Below are positions 1 through 6,167 of a stretch of 6,313 nt of DNA, piece after piece. The position numbers were made by a program, and so were the translations under genes. Source of the DNA: an uncultured Collinsella sp. (GTDB taxonomy: Bacteria > Actinomycetota > Coriobacteriia > Coriobacteriales > Coriobacteriaceae). The notes beneath the pieces are model-generated. The model had not been told where the DNA came from. It saw only the letters and a list, made by a program, of their open reading frames with translations, and ran no database searches. The stretch is taken from assembly GCA_937969105.1 (NCBI GenBank), contig CALBUZ010000109.1:1-6313 (forward strand), written 5' to 3'. Each line of letters starts with the position of its first letter. Position 1 is the first letter of the stretch.

Positions 1-80
1 GGGCATACGCGCTGCGTTCTGTATGCCTGAAACATAAACATTCAAACAAAAAAGAACAGCGCAAAACGTAATTTCAAGCT

Positions 81-141
81 ATGAACGGTCATTTTTTGCC
101 CGTGAACGGTTTTTGAACTGTTTTGAACAATATCGAACACA
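81..141 (-). promoter_or_regulatory. Phased GAAC array with a possible LytTR-type binding site
   Basis: GAAC occurs on the + strand at 83, 104, 115, 125 and 135, with spacings of 21, 11, 10 and 10, so all copies fall on about the same helical face. The first two lie within the identical octamer TGAACGGT (82-89 and 103-110). Read on the minus strand, 89-81 and 110-102 are the 9-mers ACCGTTCAT and ACCGTTCAC, separated by exactly 12 bp. LytTR-domain regulators (AgrA/ComE type) are known to bind 9-bp direct repeats around a GTT core with a 12-bp spacer, so the layout fits that family. The array lies downstream of the minus-strand repressor gene and may belong to the control region of a leftward gene outside the window. 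Assignment to a regulator is inference. Confidence 0.35.
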
Positions 142-170
142 GTTAGCGGCAACCCAAACAGGACCGCACC

Positions 171-1175
171 CTAACGCAAATCGCGCACCGTATCGCCCTC
201 GACGAGCACACCGGGGATCAGCATGTGCTCCACGCCAGACACACCCCCCTCGGCGCCGGCAATCTTGTCGACCGCCCACATGCCGACGCGCTTGTTGTCA
301 AAGCGCACCGTGGTCAGGCGACGGTCGGGCACGATATCGCCCAGGCTGTCATCAACGCCCACCACGCTCACGTCCTGGGGCACGCGCCTTCCGCGCGACT
401 CGAGCCCACGAATGCAGCCGTAGGCCATGGCATCATTGGAAGCATAAATGGCCGTACAGGTCGGATCGTCCGTCAGAGCCTGACCGGCAGCATATCCGCT
501 CTGTGCCGTCCAATCGCCACGGACGAGTCGCGGCGGCTCAATACCATGTGCGCGCAATGTCTCACGCCAGCCTTCCTCGCGCTGCATGCCCGAAAGCGAG
601 CGCTCGGGGCATGAGATAAAGTGCACGGTCTTGTGTCCCTGCCCCAGCAAGTACTCGACCACTTGGCGCGAGCAATCGAACTGATCGTTATCGACCGTCG
701 AGCACAGCGGGTGCTCCAGCATCGTAACGAGCACCGTCTGCATGCCGGGCAGCGGCTCAAAGGTGCCAAAGTCCGCCGGCATGCGGTTCATGATCACAAC
801 CATGCCATCCACCGGCAGTGCGCTCATGCGCGACGATGCGCTCTCGAGGGTATACGGATGCCCATCTACTTTCGTGAGGGTAATGGCATAGCCGTGCTTA
901 TCGGCCGCGGCGGCAAAGCCCTCCATACGGTCGAGGTTGCCGGTGCCGGTAATGTTGAACATGGCGACGCCGACGGTCTTAAACTTGCCGCGGCGCAGCG
1001 ATCGACCAGCAAAATTGGGGCGATACCCCAGCTCGCGCATGGCGGCACGCACGCGCTCCTTGGTCTCGGGGCGCACGCTGGGCGAATCGTGCACCGTACG
1101 CGAGACTGTCTGCTCCGAGACGCCCGCGAGACGCGCCACGTCCTTAACGGAAACCGATTTTTTAACAGCGGCCAT
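171..1175 (-). CDS. LacI-family transcriptional repressor, probable regulator of the divergent lacE-lacG operon
   Basis: A 334-residue protein of normal LacI-family length. The N-terminal HTH spans about residues 9-30 (VKDVARLAGVSEQTVSRTV). Glu21, Gln22 and Arg26 correspond to Tyr17, Gln18 and Arg22 of E. coli LacI. The hinge helix (Pro53-Leu60) keeps the minor-groove Leu60 but has Gly57 where LacI has Ala53. The periplasmic-binding-protein-like core follows, with the family signatures YASNDAMAYG and VSVVGVDDS and the usual ending LVEGDTVRDLR. The ATG at 1175 places the HTH at the normal distance from the N-terminus; an A-rich AGAAAGA lies 7 bases upstream as a weak ribosome site. The gene is divergent from the PTS operon, with two LacI-type palindromes between them, so control of that operon is the natural inference. 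The effector is unknown; galactose-6-phosphate or lactose-6-phosphate would be plausible. It is a clear paralogue of the repressor at 5080-6165. I see no clear terminator after the stop. Confidence 0.95.
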   Translation of the reverse strand: MAAVKKSVSVKDVARLAGVSEQTVSRTVHDSPSVRPETKERVRAAMRELGYRPNFAGRSLRRGKFKTVGVAMFNITGTGNLDRMEGFAAAADKHGYAITLTKVDGHPYTLESASSRMSALPVDGMVVIMNRMPADFGTFEPLPGMQTVLVTMLEHPLCSTVDNDQFDCSRQVVEYLLGQGHKTVHFISCPERSLSGMQREEGWRETLRAHGIEPPRLVRGDWTAQSGYAAGQALTDDPTCTAIYASNDAMAYGCIRGLESRGRRVPQDVSVVGVDDSLGDIVPDRRLTTVRFDNKRVGMWAVDKIAGAEGGVSGVEHMLIPGVLVEGDTVRDLR

Positions 1176-1329
1176 AGGTCGATCTTTCTATGTCAACGAT
1201 GCCATCGCGGACATCCCAACAGACAAAATGAACGCCTCCAAGTATATCCAACGCCTCCCCCACCATACGCTTACCACCCAAAACCTACCGTTCACCGACA
1301 ATCCCGCTTCCCCGAATCGCTTTTGTCGC

Positions 1330-1353
1330 CCAAATGTTAACGTTGCCATTGTG
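1330..1353. promoter_or_regulatory. LacI-type operator O1
   Basis: This is an imperfect 24-bp palindrome centred on ACGT (1340-1343) with ATG (1334-1336) on the left and CAT (1347-1349) on the right. Its inner 14 bp (1335-1348) fit TGnnnnCGnnnnCA, the frame used by many LacI-family operators. Its outer arms are less symmetric than those of O2. It is a near inverted copy of O2, with centres 120 bp apart. The ligand is inferred to be the adjacent repressor. Confidence 0.6.
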
Positions 1354-1386
1354 CAAACACAGAGCCACCGGGCGGCTCAAACGTTT

Positions 1387-1443
1387 ACGCGTAAGGAACC
1401 GACGGTTCGCAGGCACAGGAACCATCGGTTCGCGTCTTTTTTT
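1387..1443 (+). terminator. Terminator-like hairpin in the lacE upstream region (possible attenuator)
   Basis: Bases 1396-1408 pair with 1419-1431 in 12 of 13 positions (one C-A mismatch, 1403/1424) around a 10-base loop. A further ACGC/GCGT pairing (1387-1390 with 1432-1435) lies below a GTAAG bulge. C1436 and then seven T residues (1437-1443) follow directly. Each arm can also fold alone as GAACC-nnn-GGTTC (1396-1408 and 1419-1431), which excludes the long stem. This looks like an intrinsic terminator in the + direction. If transcription starts upstream of it, it would act as an attenuator for lacE. If the start is the candidate promoter at 1471-1498, it lies outside the transcript and may only block incoming transcription. 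Confidence 0.5.
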
Positions 1444-1449
1444 GTGTCG

Positions 1450-1473
1450 CAAAATGGCAACGTCAACATTTTG
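1450..1473. promoter_or_regulatory. LacI-type operator O2
   Basis: This is a 24-bp palindrome with perfect 7-bp arms, CAAAATG (1450-1456) and CATTTTG (1467-1473), and a central ACGT (1460-1463). The inner 14 bp (1455-1468) fit TGnnnnCGnnnnCA. Its last three bases overlap a candidate -35 (1471-1476), so a bound repressor would exclude RNA polymerase. It is the most symmetric of the four sites of this kind in the window. Identification as an operator is from symmetry, recurrence and position. Confidence 0.68.
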
Positions 1474-1498
1474 GCAATCAAACGTCAAAAGCTACCAT
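1471..1498 (+). promoter_or_regulatory. Candidate lacE promoter
   Basis: TTGGCA (1471-1476) matches the -35 consensus at five of six bases. It is followed after 16 bp by TACCAT (1493-1498), which matches the -10 at four of six. The predicted start near 1505 would leave a leader of about 27 bases containing the AGGAG ribosome site. The overlap with O2 supports it. The -10 is weak, so a start further upstream remains possible. Confidence 0.35.
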
Positions 1499-1531
1499 CG
1501 TTGCTAACCCACCGACTCTTAGGAGCTTTGC

Positions 1532-3307
1532 ATGGAGCAACTCATCGCTACCATCGAAAAGGGCCAGCCCTTTTTCAACGCGATCGCCCGCAACAAGTAC
1601 CTCAAGGCGATCCGTGACGGTTTTATCTCCGTCATTCCCATCATCATCTTCTCGTCCATCTTCTGTCTGGTAGCCTCGGTCCCCAACATCTGGGGTTTCT
1701 ACTGGCCCGATGACATCAACAACGCCCTGTGGAAGTGCTACAACTACTCCATGGGCATCCTGGCCATCGCCTGCGCCGCCACCACTGCCAAGCACTTCGC
1801 CGACGCCCAGAACCGCGATCTGCCCAAGAACAACCAGATCAACTTTATCTCGTGCATGTGCGCAGCCATCATCGGCTTCTTGCTCCTTTCGAGCGACACG
1901 ATCGCCACAGACGCCGCCAGCGGCTTCGGCACCACCTATCTTGGTTCCAAGGGCCTGTTGACCGCCTTTATCGCTGCGTTTGCGACCGGCATCATCTACA
2001 AGTTCTTCATTAAGCGCAACATCACCGTCAAGATGCCCGAGCAGGTTCCGCCCAACATCTCGCAGACCTTTAAGGACATCATCCCCTTCTCCGTCTGCAT
2101 CGCCGTCTTTTGGGTCTTTGACATCGTCTTCCGCGCTGCCTTTGGCTTCTGCTTTGCCCAGGGCGTCATCCAGGTGTTCCAGCCCCTGTTCACCGCTGCC
2201 GACGGCTACATCGGCCTCGCTGTGATCTACGGCGCCATGAGCCTGTTCTGGTTCGTGGGCGTCCACGGCCCCTCAATCGTCGAGCCCGCCATCGCCGCCG
2301 CCCTTGTTGCCAACATGACCGACAACCTGGCTGCGTTCCAGGCCGGCCAGCACGCTTCCGCCGTCCTGACCCAGGGCGCCCAGTACTTCGTCGTCTGCAT
2401 GGGCGGCACCGGCGCCACGCTCGTCCTGGTCTTTATGTTCTGCTTCCTGGCCAAGTCTCAGGAGATGCGCGCCGTCGGTAAGGCCGCTATCGTCCCGGTC
2501 TGCTTCGCTGTCAACGAGCCGCTGCTGTTCGCCGCACCCATCGTGCTCAACCCCGTCTTCTTTGTCCCGTTTGTCTTTGCCCCGATCGCCAACATCTGGA
2601 TCCTCAAGATCTTTATCGACTTCTTGGGCATGAACGGCTTTATGTACACCCTGCCCTGGACCGTCCCCGGCCCCATCGGCACCATCATGGGCCTGGGCTT
2701 CCAGCCGCTCGCCTTTGTGATGCTCGCCCTCATCCTGGTCGTCGATTTTGCCCTGTACTACCCGTTCTTCCGTGCCTATGACGCCCAGAAGTGCGCAGAG
2801 GAGGCCGAGATCTCCCAGGAGGAGCTCGCCGCCAAGAACGCCGAGAAGGCTGCTAAGCTCAACGATGCCTTCCAGGGCAAGGCCGATGCCAAGAGCGTTG
2901 CCGCCGGCGCCGCTGCCGAGGCCGTGAAGGCTAACGCCCCCGCCGCTTCCGCAGCACCCGCCGCCAAGGCAACGACCGCCAGTGACCTCAACGGCAAGCG
3001 CGTGCTCGTGCTCTGCCAGGGTGGCGGTACCTCGGGCCTGCTCGCCAACGCGCTGGCCAAGGCTGCCAAGGAGCGCGGTATTAACCTCGAAACCGCCGCC
3101 GAGGCCTATGGCAACCACGTGGACATGCTCCCCGACTTTGACCTAGTCGTCCTGGCCCCGCAGGCCGCCAGCTACCTGGCCGACCTGCAGAAGGACTGCG
3201 AGCGCGTGGGCAACAAGTGCGTCGCCTGCCGTGGCAAGCAATACATCGAGCTCTCCCAGAACGGCGATAAGTCTCTCGCCTTCGTCTCCGAGCAGCTTTC
3301 GAAGTAA
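1532..3307 (+). CDS. lacE: PTS lactose-type transporter subunit EIICB
   Basis: A 591-residue fused membrane permease and phosphotransfer protein of the PTS lactose/cellobiose family, very like LacE of lactic acid bacteria (about 570 residues). It takes up a beta-galactoside, probably lactose, and phosphorylates it at C6. The EIIC domain covers about residues 1-415, with many hydrophobic segments, starting with LIATIEKGQPFFNAIARNKY. Key motifs are GVHGPSIVEPAIAA (His245) and VNEPLLFAAPIVLNP (Glu329), the positions that bind sugar in this family. A 70-residue Ala/Lys/Glu-rich linker (about 418-488) leads to the EIIB domain (489-591), where VLVLCQGGGTSGLLANAL holds the phosphorylated Cys495. AGGAG (1521-1525), 6 bases before the ATG, supports the start. 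The gene is the first of a two-gene operon with the phospho-galactosidase. No EIIA (LacF) gene is present nearby, so that partner must come from elsewhere. Cellobiose-type substrates are possible, but the LacE-like sequence and LacG neighbour favour lactose. Confidence 0.96.
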   Translation: MEQLIATIEKGQPFFNAIARNKYLKAIRDGFISVIPIIIFSSIFCLVASVPNIWGFYWPDDINNALWKCYNYSMGILAIACAATTAKHFADAQNRDLPKNNQINFISCMCAAIIGFLLLSSDTIATDAASGFGTTYLGSKGLLTAFIAAFATGIIYKFFIKRNITVKMPEQVPPNISQTFKDIIPFSVCIAVFWVFDIVFRAAFGFCFAQGVIQVFQPLFTAADGYIGLAVIYGAMSLFWFVGVHGPSIVEPAIAAALVANMTDNLAAFQAGQHASAVLTQGAQYFVVCMGGTGATLVLVFMFCFLAKSQEMRAVGKAAIVPVCFAVNEPLLFAAPIVLNPVFFVPFVFAPIANIWILKIFIDFLGMNGFMYTLPWTVPGPIGTIMGLGFQPLAFVMLALILVVDFALYYPFFRAYDAQKCAEEAEISQEELAAKNAEKAAKLNDAFQGKADAKSVAAGAAAEAVKANAPAASAAPAAKATTASDLNGKRVLVLCQGGGTSGLLANALAKAAKERGINLETAAEAYGNHVDMLPDFDLVVLAPQAASYLADLQKDCERVGNKCVACRGKQYIELSQNGDKSLAFVSEQLSK

Positions 3308-3316
3308 GTAACGCCC

Positions 3317-3350
3317 AGGGCCAGCCGACCATCCAAGACCGGCTGGCCCT
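3317..3350 (+). terminator. Intercistronic hairpin between lacE and lacG
   Basis: A perfect 11-bp stem (3317-3327 with 3340-3350, core GGGCCAGCC/GGCTGGCCC) closes a 12-base loop. It starts 9 bases after the lacE stop codon. The sequence that follows, TCGATTTAG, has only a short T run, so termination would be partial at best. It could lower lacG expression relative to lacE or protect the 3' end of lacE mRNA. The structure is plain in the sequence; its role is inferred. Confidence 0.6.
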
Positions 3351-3373
3351 TCGATTTAGACGATTGGATCATC

Positions 3374-4813
3374 ATGTCCGTTAATCCTGCTAGCGTCACC
3401 AACCCGCCTGCGCAGTTTCCCGAGGACTTTGTCTTTGGCGGCGCCACTGCTGCCTACCAGGTAGAGGGCGAGACCCGCACCCACGGTAAGGGCAAGGTTG
3501 CCTGGGACGACTTCCTGGAGGCCCAGGGGCGCTTTTCCCCCGATCCCGCTTCGGACTTCTACAACCAGTACCCCGTCGATCTGGAGCTGTGCGAGGAGTT
3601 TGGCATCAACGGCATCCGTCTCTCCATCGCCTGGAGCCGCATCTTCCCCAACGGCACCGGCGAGATCAACCCCGAGGGCGTGCAGTTCTACCACGACCTT
3701 TTCGCCGAGTGCCACAAACACCACGTTGAGCCGTTTGTCACGCTGCATCACTTCGATACGCCGCTTCCCCTCTTTGAGAAGGGCGACTTCCTCAACCGTG
3801 AGACCATCGACGCCTTTGTGGACTTTGCCACTTTCTGCTTTAAGGAGTACGCCGACCAGGTGACCTACTGGTTCACCTTTAACGAAATCTGGGCCGATGC
3901 CTCCAACACCTACATCGAGGGCACCTTCCCCGGCGGCGTCAAGGCGCATCTTGCCGAGGCCTTCCAGTGCGAGCACAACATGATGCTCGCCCACGCCAAG
4001 GCAGTACTGGCCTTCCACAACGGCGGTTTTAAGGGCGAGATCGGCGTCATTCAGTCGCTGGAGTTCAAGTATCCGCTCAACGAGAACGACCCCGCCGACA
4101 TCAAGGCCGCCAACAACGAGCACGTGCTGCAAAACCAGTTCTTGCTCGACGCCACCTTCCGCGGCGACTATGCCCCCGACACCCTCGAGTGCGCCAACCG
4201 CCTGGCTGCCGTCTCGGGCGGCACCATCGAGATCCTGGACGAGGACCTCGAGATTATGCGCGAGGCAGCGCTCTACAACGACTACCTGGGCGTTAACAAC
4301 TACCAGTGCCGTTTCCTCAAGGCTTACGATGGCGAGAACGACCTGCACCACAACGGTACGGGCGAGAAGGGCACCGGCCGCTGGCGCGTTAAGGGCATTG
4401 GCGAGCACGTGAACAAGCCCGGCATCCCCACCACCGACTGGGACTGGATCATCTATCCCGAGGGCCTGTTCGATCTGCTCGTCTACATTAAGCAGCGCTA
4501 CCCCAACTACAAGCAGATCTTCATCACCGAGAACGGCATGGGCTACAAGGACCCCTACAAGGACGGTTTTGTGGACGACCAGCCGCGCATCGACTACATC
4601 GAGCAGCACCTGCGCTGGCTGCTCAAGGCCATGGAGGTGGGTGTCAACGTGGGCGGTTACTTCCTGTGGAGCCTGCAGGATCAGTTCTCCTGGACCAATG
4701 GCTACAACAAGCGTTACGGCTTCTTCTACGTTGACTTTGAAACCCAGAAGCGCACGCCCAAGGCAAGCGCCTACTGGTATAAGCACGTGGCGCAGACCCG
4801 TCGTCTGGACTAA
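3374..4813 (+). CDS. lacG: 6-phospho-beta-galactosidase (glycoside hydrolase family 1)
   Basis: A 479-residue cytoplasmic GH1 enzyme that should hydrolyse the imported lactose-6-phosphate to galactose-6-phosphate and glucose. It resembles Lactococcus LacG (468 residues) along its whole length, beginning at FPEDFVFGGATAAYQVEG. Glu171 in TFNEI is the acid/base and Glu386 in ITENG the nucleophile; both lie 11 residues beyond LacG Glu160 and Glu375. The phosphate-binding loop SWTNGYNKRYG supplies Ser439, Lys446 and Tyr448, matching LacG Ser428, Lys435 and Tyr437. Trp440 next to the Ser is typical of LacG rather than of 6-phospho-beta-glucosidases, which favours the galactoside. The N-terminus is about 10 residues longer than LacG. 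The ATG at 3374 has only a weak GGA (3366-3368) as ribosome site. The gene lies 66 bases after lacE in the same operon and ends at a strong terminator. Activity on other phospho-beta-glycosides cannot be excluded. Confidence 0.95.
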   Translation: MSVNPASVTNPPAQFPEDFVFGGATAAYQVEGETRTHGKGKVAWDDFLEAQGRFSPDPASDFYNQYPVDLELCEEFGINGIRLSIAWSRIFPNGTGEINPEGVQFYHDLFAECHKHHVEPFVTLHHFDTPLPLFEKGDFLNRETIDAFVDFATFCFKEYADQVTYWFTFNEIWADASNTYIEGTFPGGVKAHLAEAFQCEHNMMLAHAKAVLAFHNGGFKGEIGVIQSLEFKYPLNENDPADIKAANNEHVLQNQFLLDATFRGDYAPDTLECANRLAAVSGGTIEILDEDLEIMREAALYNDYLGVNNYQCRFLKAYDGENDLHHNGTGEKGTGRWRVKGIGEHVNKPGIPTTDWDWIIYPEGLFDLLVYIKQRYPNYKQIFITENGMGYKDPYKDGFVDDQPRIDYIEQHLRWLLKAMEVGVNVGGYFLWSLQDQFSWTNGYNKRYGFFYVDFETQKRTPKASAYWYKHVAQTRRLD

Positions 4814-4859
4814 AGACTAGCGGGGTTGCCTGCCCAAATAACCTGTCCCCATTTCTCAG

Positions 4860-4910
4860 CCGGGGGCGGCACGTCACACGGCGCGCCGCCCCCGGTCTTT
4901 TGTTTTTGTT
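4860..4910 (+). terminator. Strong intrinsic terminator after lacG
   Basis: A perfect 11-bp GC-only stem, CCGGGGGCGGC (4860-4870) with GCCGCCCCCGG (4885-4895), closes a 14-base loop and runs directly into a T-rich tract (4896-4910). It lies 46 bases after the lacG stop codon and should end the lacE-lacG transcript. The minus strand has no T tract after the stem, so it is not an obvious terminator for the convergent repressor. Confidence 0.92.
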
Positions 4911-4923
4911 CGACCTGGGGGCC

Positions 4924-4988
4924 GTTTATCTCGATCTGTAACATCTAGCCGAGTTTTTGGGTTCTAGCTGTTACAGATCGAGATGAAC
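4924..4988. repeat. Long-arm palindromic element, copy A
   Basis: Bases 4928-4948 and 4964-4984 are inverted at 20 of 21 positions around a 15-base loop containing TTTTT. Pairing extends outward through a wobble to 4924/4988, making 25-base arms with one internal mismatch (T4944/C4968). The core is ATCTGTAACA with TGTTACAGAT. It lies between the lacG terminator and the 3' end of the convergent repressor gene. The outer arms are stronger than in copy B. It could be a two-way terminator, a REP-like element or a protein-binding site; the sequence does not decide. Confidence 0.8.
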
Positions 4989-5008
4989 AGGATTGCGCTT
5001 TCCGAAGA

Positions 5009-5065
5009 ATCTAAATCTGTAACACGTAGCCCGCTTTTGACCGTCTACCTGTTACAGATCGAGAC
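5009..5065. repeat. Long-arm palindromic element, copy B
   Basis: This is a second copy, offset from copy A by exactly 81 bp and identical at 43 of 57 positions. Arms 5015-5029 and 5045-5059 pair at 14 of 15 positions, with the mismatch (C5025/C5049) at the same place as in copy A. The next pair inward is G5026-C5048 here but C4945-G4967 in copy A, a compensatory swap. The TTTT loop is kept, while the outer left arm (5009-5014) has decayed. It ends 15 bases before the end of the repressor gene, so it would lie in that gene's 3' untranslated RNA. Confidence 0.78.
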
Positions 5066-5079
5066 AAACGGAGTAGGAC

Positions 5080-6165
5080 CTAACCCCGTATGTCCCTAAC
5101 AGTCGAGCGTTCGACCAGCGTACTCGGCACATGAATCGCCTCGATAGACGAGCTCTCTCCAATCGCCGCCTCAAACGCAAGCTTACCGACACCGCGCAAA
5201 TCAAATCGCAGCGTCGTCAGCCGATTGTGAGGAACAAGTCCCTCGAGTGCGTCGTCGATACCAACCACGCTCACGTCGTCGGGCACGAACAGGCCCGCAT
5301 TCTCGAGCGCGGCGATAACGCCCAGCGCCATCTGGTCATTTGCCGCAAGCACGGCAGTCGGCGCCTGCGACCCGCCGGCAAGCACCTCGGCCGCAATCCG
5401 CTCGCCCATGGCGTACCCACTGTCCGCACTCCAATCGCCACGCAGCATCGGAGCGGCATCGACATGAGCACGACCCAGCGTATCGCGCCAACCGGCCTCA
5501 CGAAAACGCGAGGAAATCGAGTTTTCCGGACCCGCCACAAACCGCATATTCGAATGACCATGTTCCAGCAGATAATTGGTCAACAGCTCGCACGAACCAT
5601 ACTGGTCGGAGTCGATCGTCGTGCAGCGCGGATGCGCATACATGGACAGGATGACCGTTCGCACTCCCGGCTGGGGAACAAACTCCTCAAAATCGGGAGC
5701 CATGCGGTTCATGTTGAGAATCATGCCGTCGACGGGTCGCTCGACCATGCGGCGCGAGGCATCGGCAAGTGCATAGGGCTTGTCGCCGCCCATCTCGATC
5801 ATAGTGACGGCAAAATCGTGCTCGCGCGCCGCTTGCATGATACCCTCGAGCGTCGCCAGGTTACCGACGCGTGTGATGTTGTACATGCACAGGCCAATAG
5901 AACGATACGACCCGCCGCGCAACGCCGCTCCAGCAAAATTGGGACGAAAGCCCAGCTCTTCCATGGCGGCCAGCACACGCTTGCGCGTCTTTTCCGTCAC
6001 GTTAGGCATGCCGTTGACCACGCGAGACACAGTCTGGCGGCTCACGCCAGCGAGTGCCGCAACCTCTGCCGCGCTCGCCGAACGACCATTCCTTGTCTGC
6101 TGAGCCATGCCTTCCACGCTAACCTGCTTCCCAACTATTCCCCGCGCCCATGGCGCATCGTACAT
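5080..6165 (-). CDS. LacI-family transcriptional repressor, paralogue of the first
   Basis: The open frame is 361 residues. The HTH lies at about residues 31-52 (AAEVAALAGVSRQTVSRVV), with Arg43, Gln44 and Arg48 at the DNA-reading positions. The hinge Pro75-Leu82 (PNFAGAAL) shares with the first repressor the Gly (79) in place of LacI Ala53. The sugar-binding core has VLAANDQMALG and VSVVGIDDA and ends LVERSTVRDIRG. Shared stretches such as MNRM.PDF and RGDW.A.SGYA.G show paralogy with the first gene. The first 19 residues are not family-like and the ATG at 6165 lacks a ribosome site. GTG at 6117 (AGG 5 bases upstream) or ATG at 6108 would give 345 or 342 residues and are good alternatives; I keep the longest frame because a promoter lies just upstream. 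The gene is convergent with lacG. An operator-like site between its promoter and the ATG suggests autoregulation. The main target may be a + strand operon to the right of the window. Confidence 0.93.
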   Translation of the reverse strand: MYDAPWARGIVGKQVSVEGMAQQTRNGRSASAAEVAALAGVSRQTVSRVVNGMPNVTEKTRKRVLAAMEELGFRPNFAGAALRGGSYRSIGLCMYNITRVGNLATLEGIMQAAREHDFAVTMIEMGGDKPYALADASRRMVERPVDGMILNMNRMAPDFEEFVPQPGVRTVILSMYAHPRCTTIDSDQYGSCELLTNYLLEHGHSNMRFVAGPENSISSRFREAGWRDTLGRAHVDAAPMLRGDWSADSGYAMGERIAAEVLAGGSQAPTAVLAANDQMALGVIAALENAGLFVPDDVSVVGIDDALEGLVPHNRLTTLRFDLRGVGKLAFEAAIGESSSIEAIHVPSTLVERSTVRDIRG

Positions 6166-6167
6166 AC

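Larger units (their letters stand above)
1176..1531. other. Divergent control region between repressor and lacE
   Basis: This 356-base non-coding region carries most of the visible regulation. From left to right it holds a possible minus-strand -10 (TATACT, complement of 1241-1246, with no convincing -35), a lone ACCGTTCA octamer (1287-1294), operator-like palindrome O1 (1330-1353), a GAGCC/GGCTC palindrome (1362-1378), and the palindromes AAACGTTT (1379-1386) and TTACGCGTAA (1385-1394). Next come a terminator-like hairpin (1387-1443), palindrome O2 (1450-1473), a candidate + strand promoter (1471-1498) and the lacE ribosome site AGGAG (1521-1525). I see no convincing coding sequence. Confidence 0.8.

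Noticed and set aside
2..27. Inverted repeat GGCATAC/GTATGCC as a terminator.
   Set aside because: The stem is only 7 bp and the + strand downstream is A-rich rather than T-rich. A minus-strand T tract would lie outside the window, so it cannot be judged.
1191..1196. Perfect TTGACA on the minus strand as the -35 of the first repressor.
   Set aside because: It lies 15 bases before the start codon, so the -10 would fall inside the coding sequence, and no -10-like hexamer is there.
1189..1227. Short leader reading frame (TTG start, GGAGG upstream, about 12 codons) before the first repressor.
   Set aside because: It is very short with a non-ATG start and has no telling composition; chance is the simpler explanation.
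621..1340. 239-codon + strand frame over the 5' part of the first repressor.
   Set aside because: Its translation resembles no family I know and it overlaps a well-supported LacI gene on the other strand. The same holds for the + strand frame at 5131-6186 over the second repressor.
3356..4786. 476-codon open frame antisense to lacG, and long antisense frames at 1478-2266 and 2273-3118.
   Set aside because: The sense genes have clear families with intact catalytic residues. The open antisense frames come from GC-rich codon choice, which avoids the sense codons that would read as stops on the other strand, and their translations are low-complexity (Gly, Val, Asp, Glu).
4827..4850. CCTGCCC and CCTGTCCCC near-repeat before the lacG terminator, as a mobile-element end.
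   Set aside because: There is no matching inverted end, target duplication or transposase in the window.
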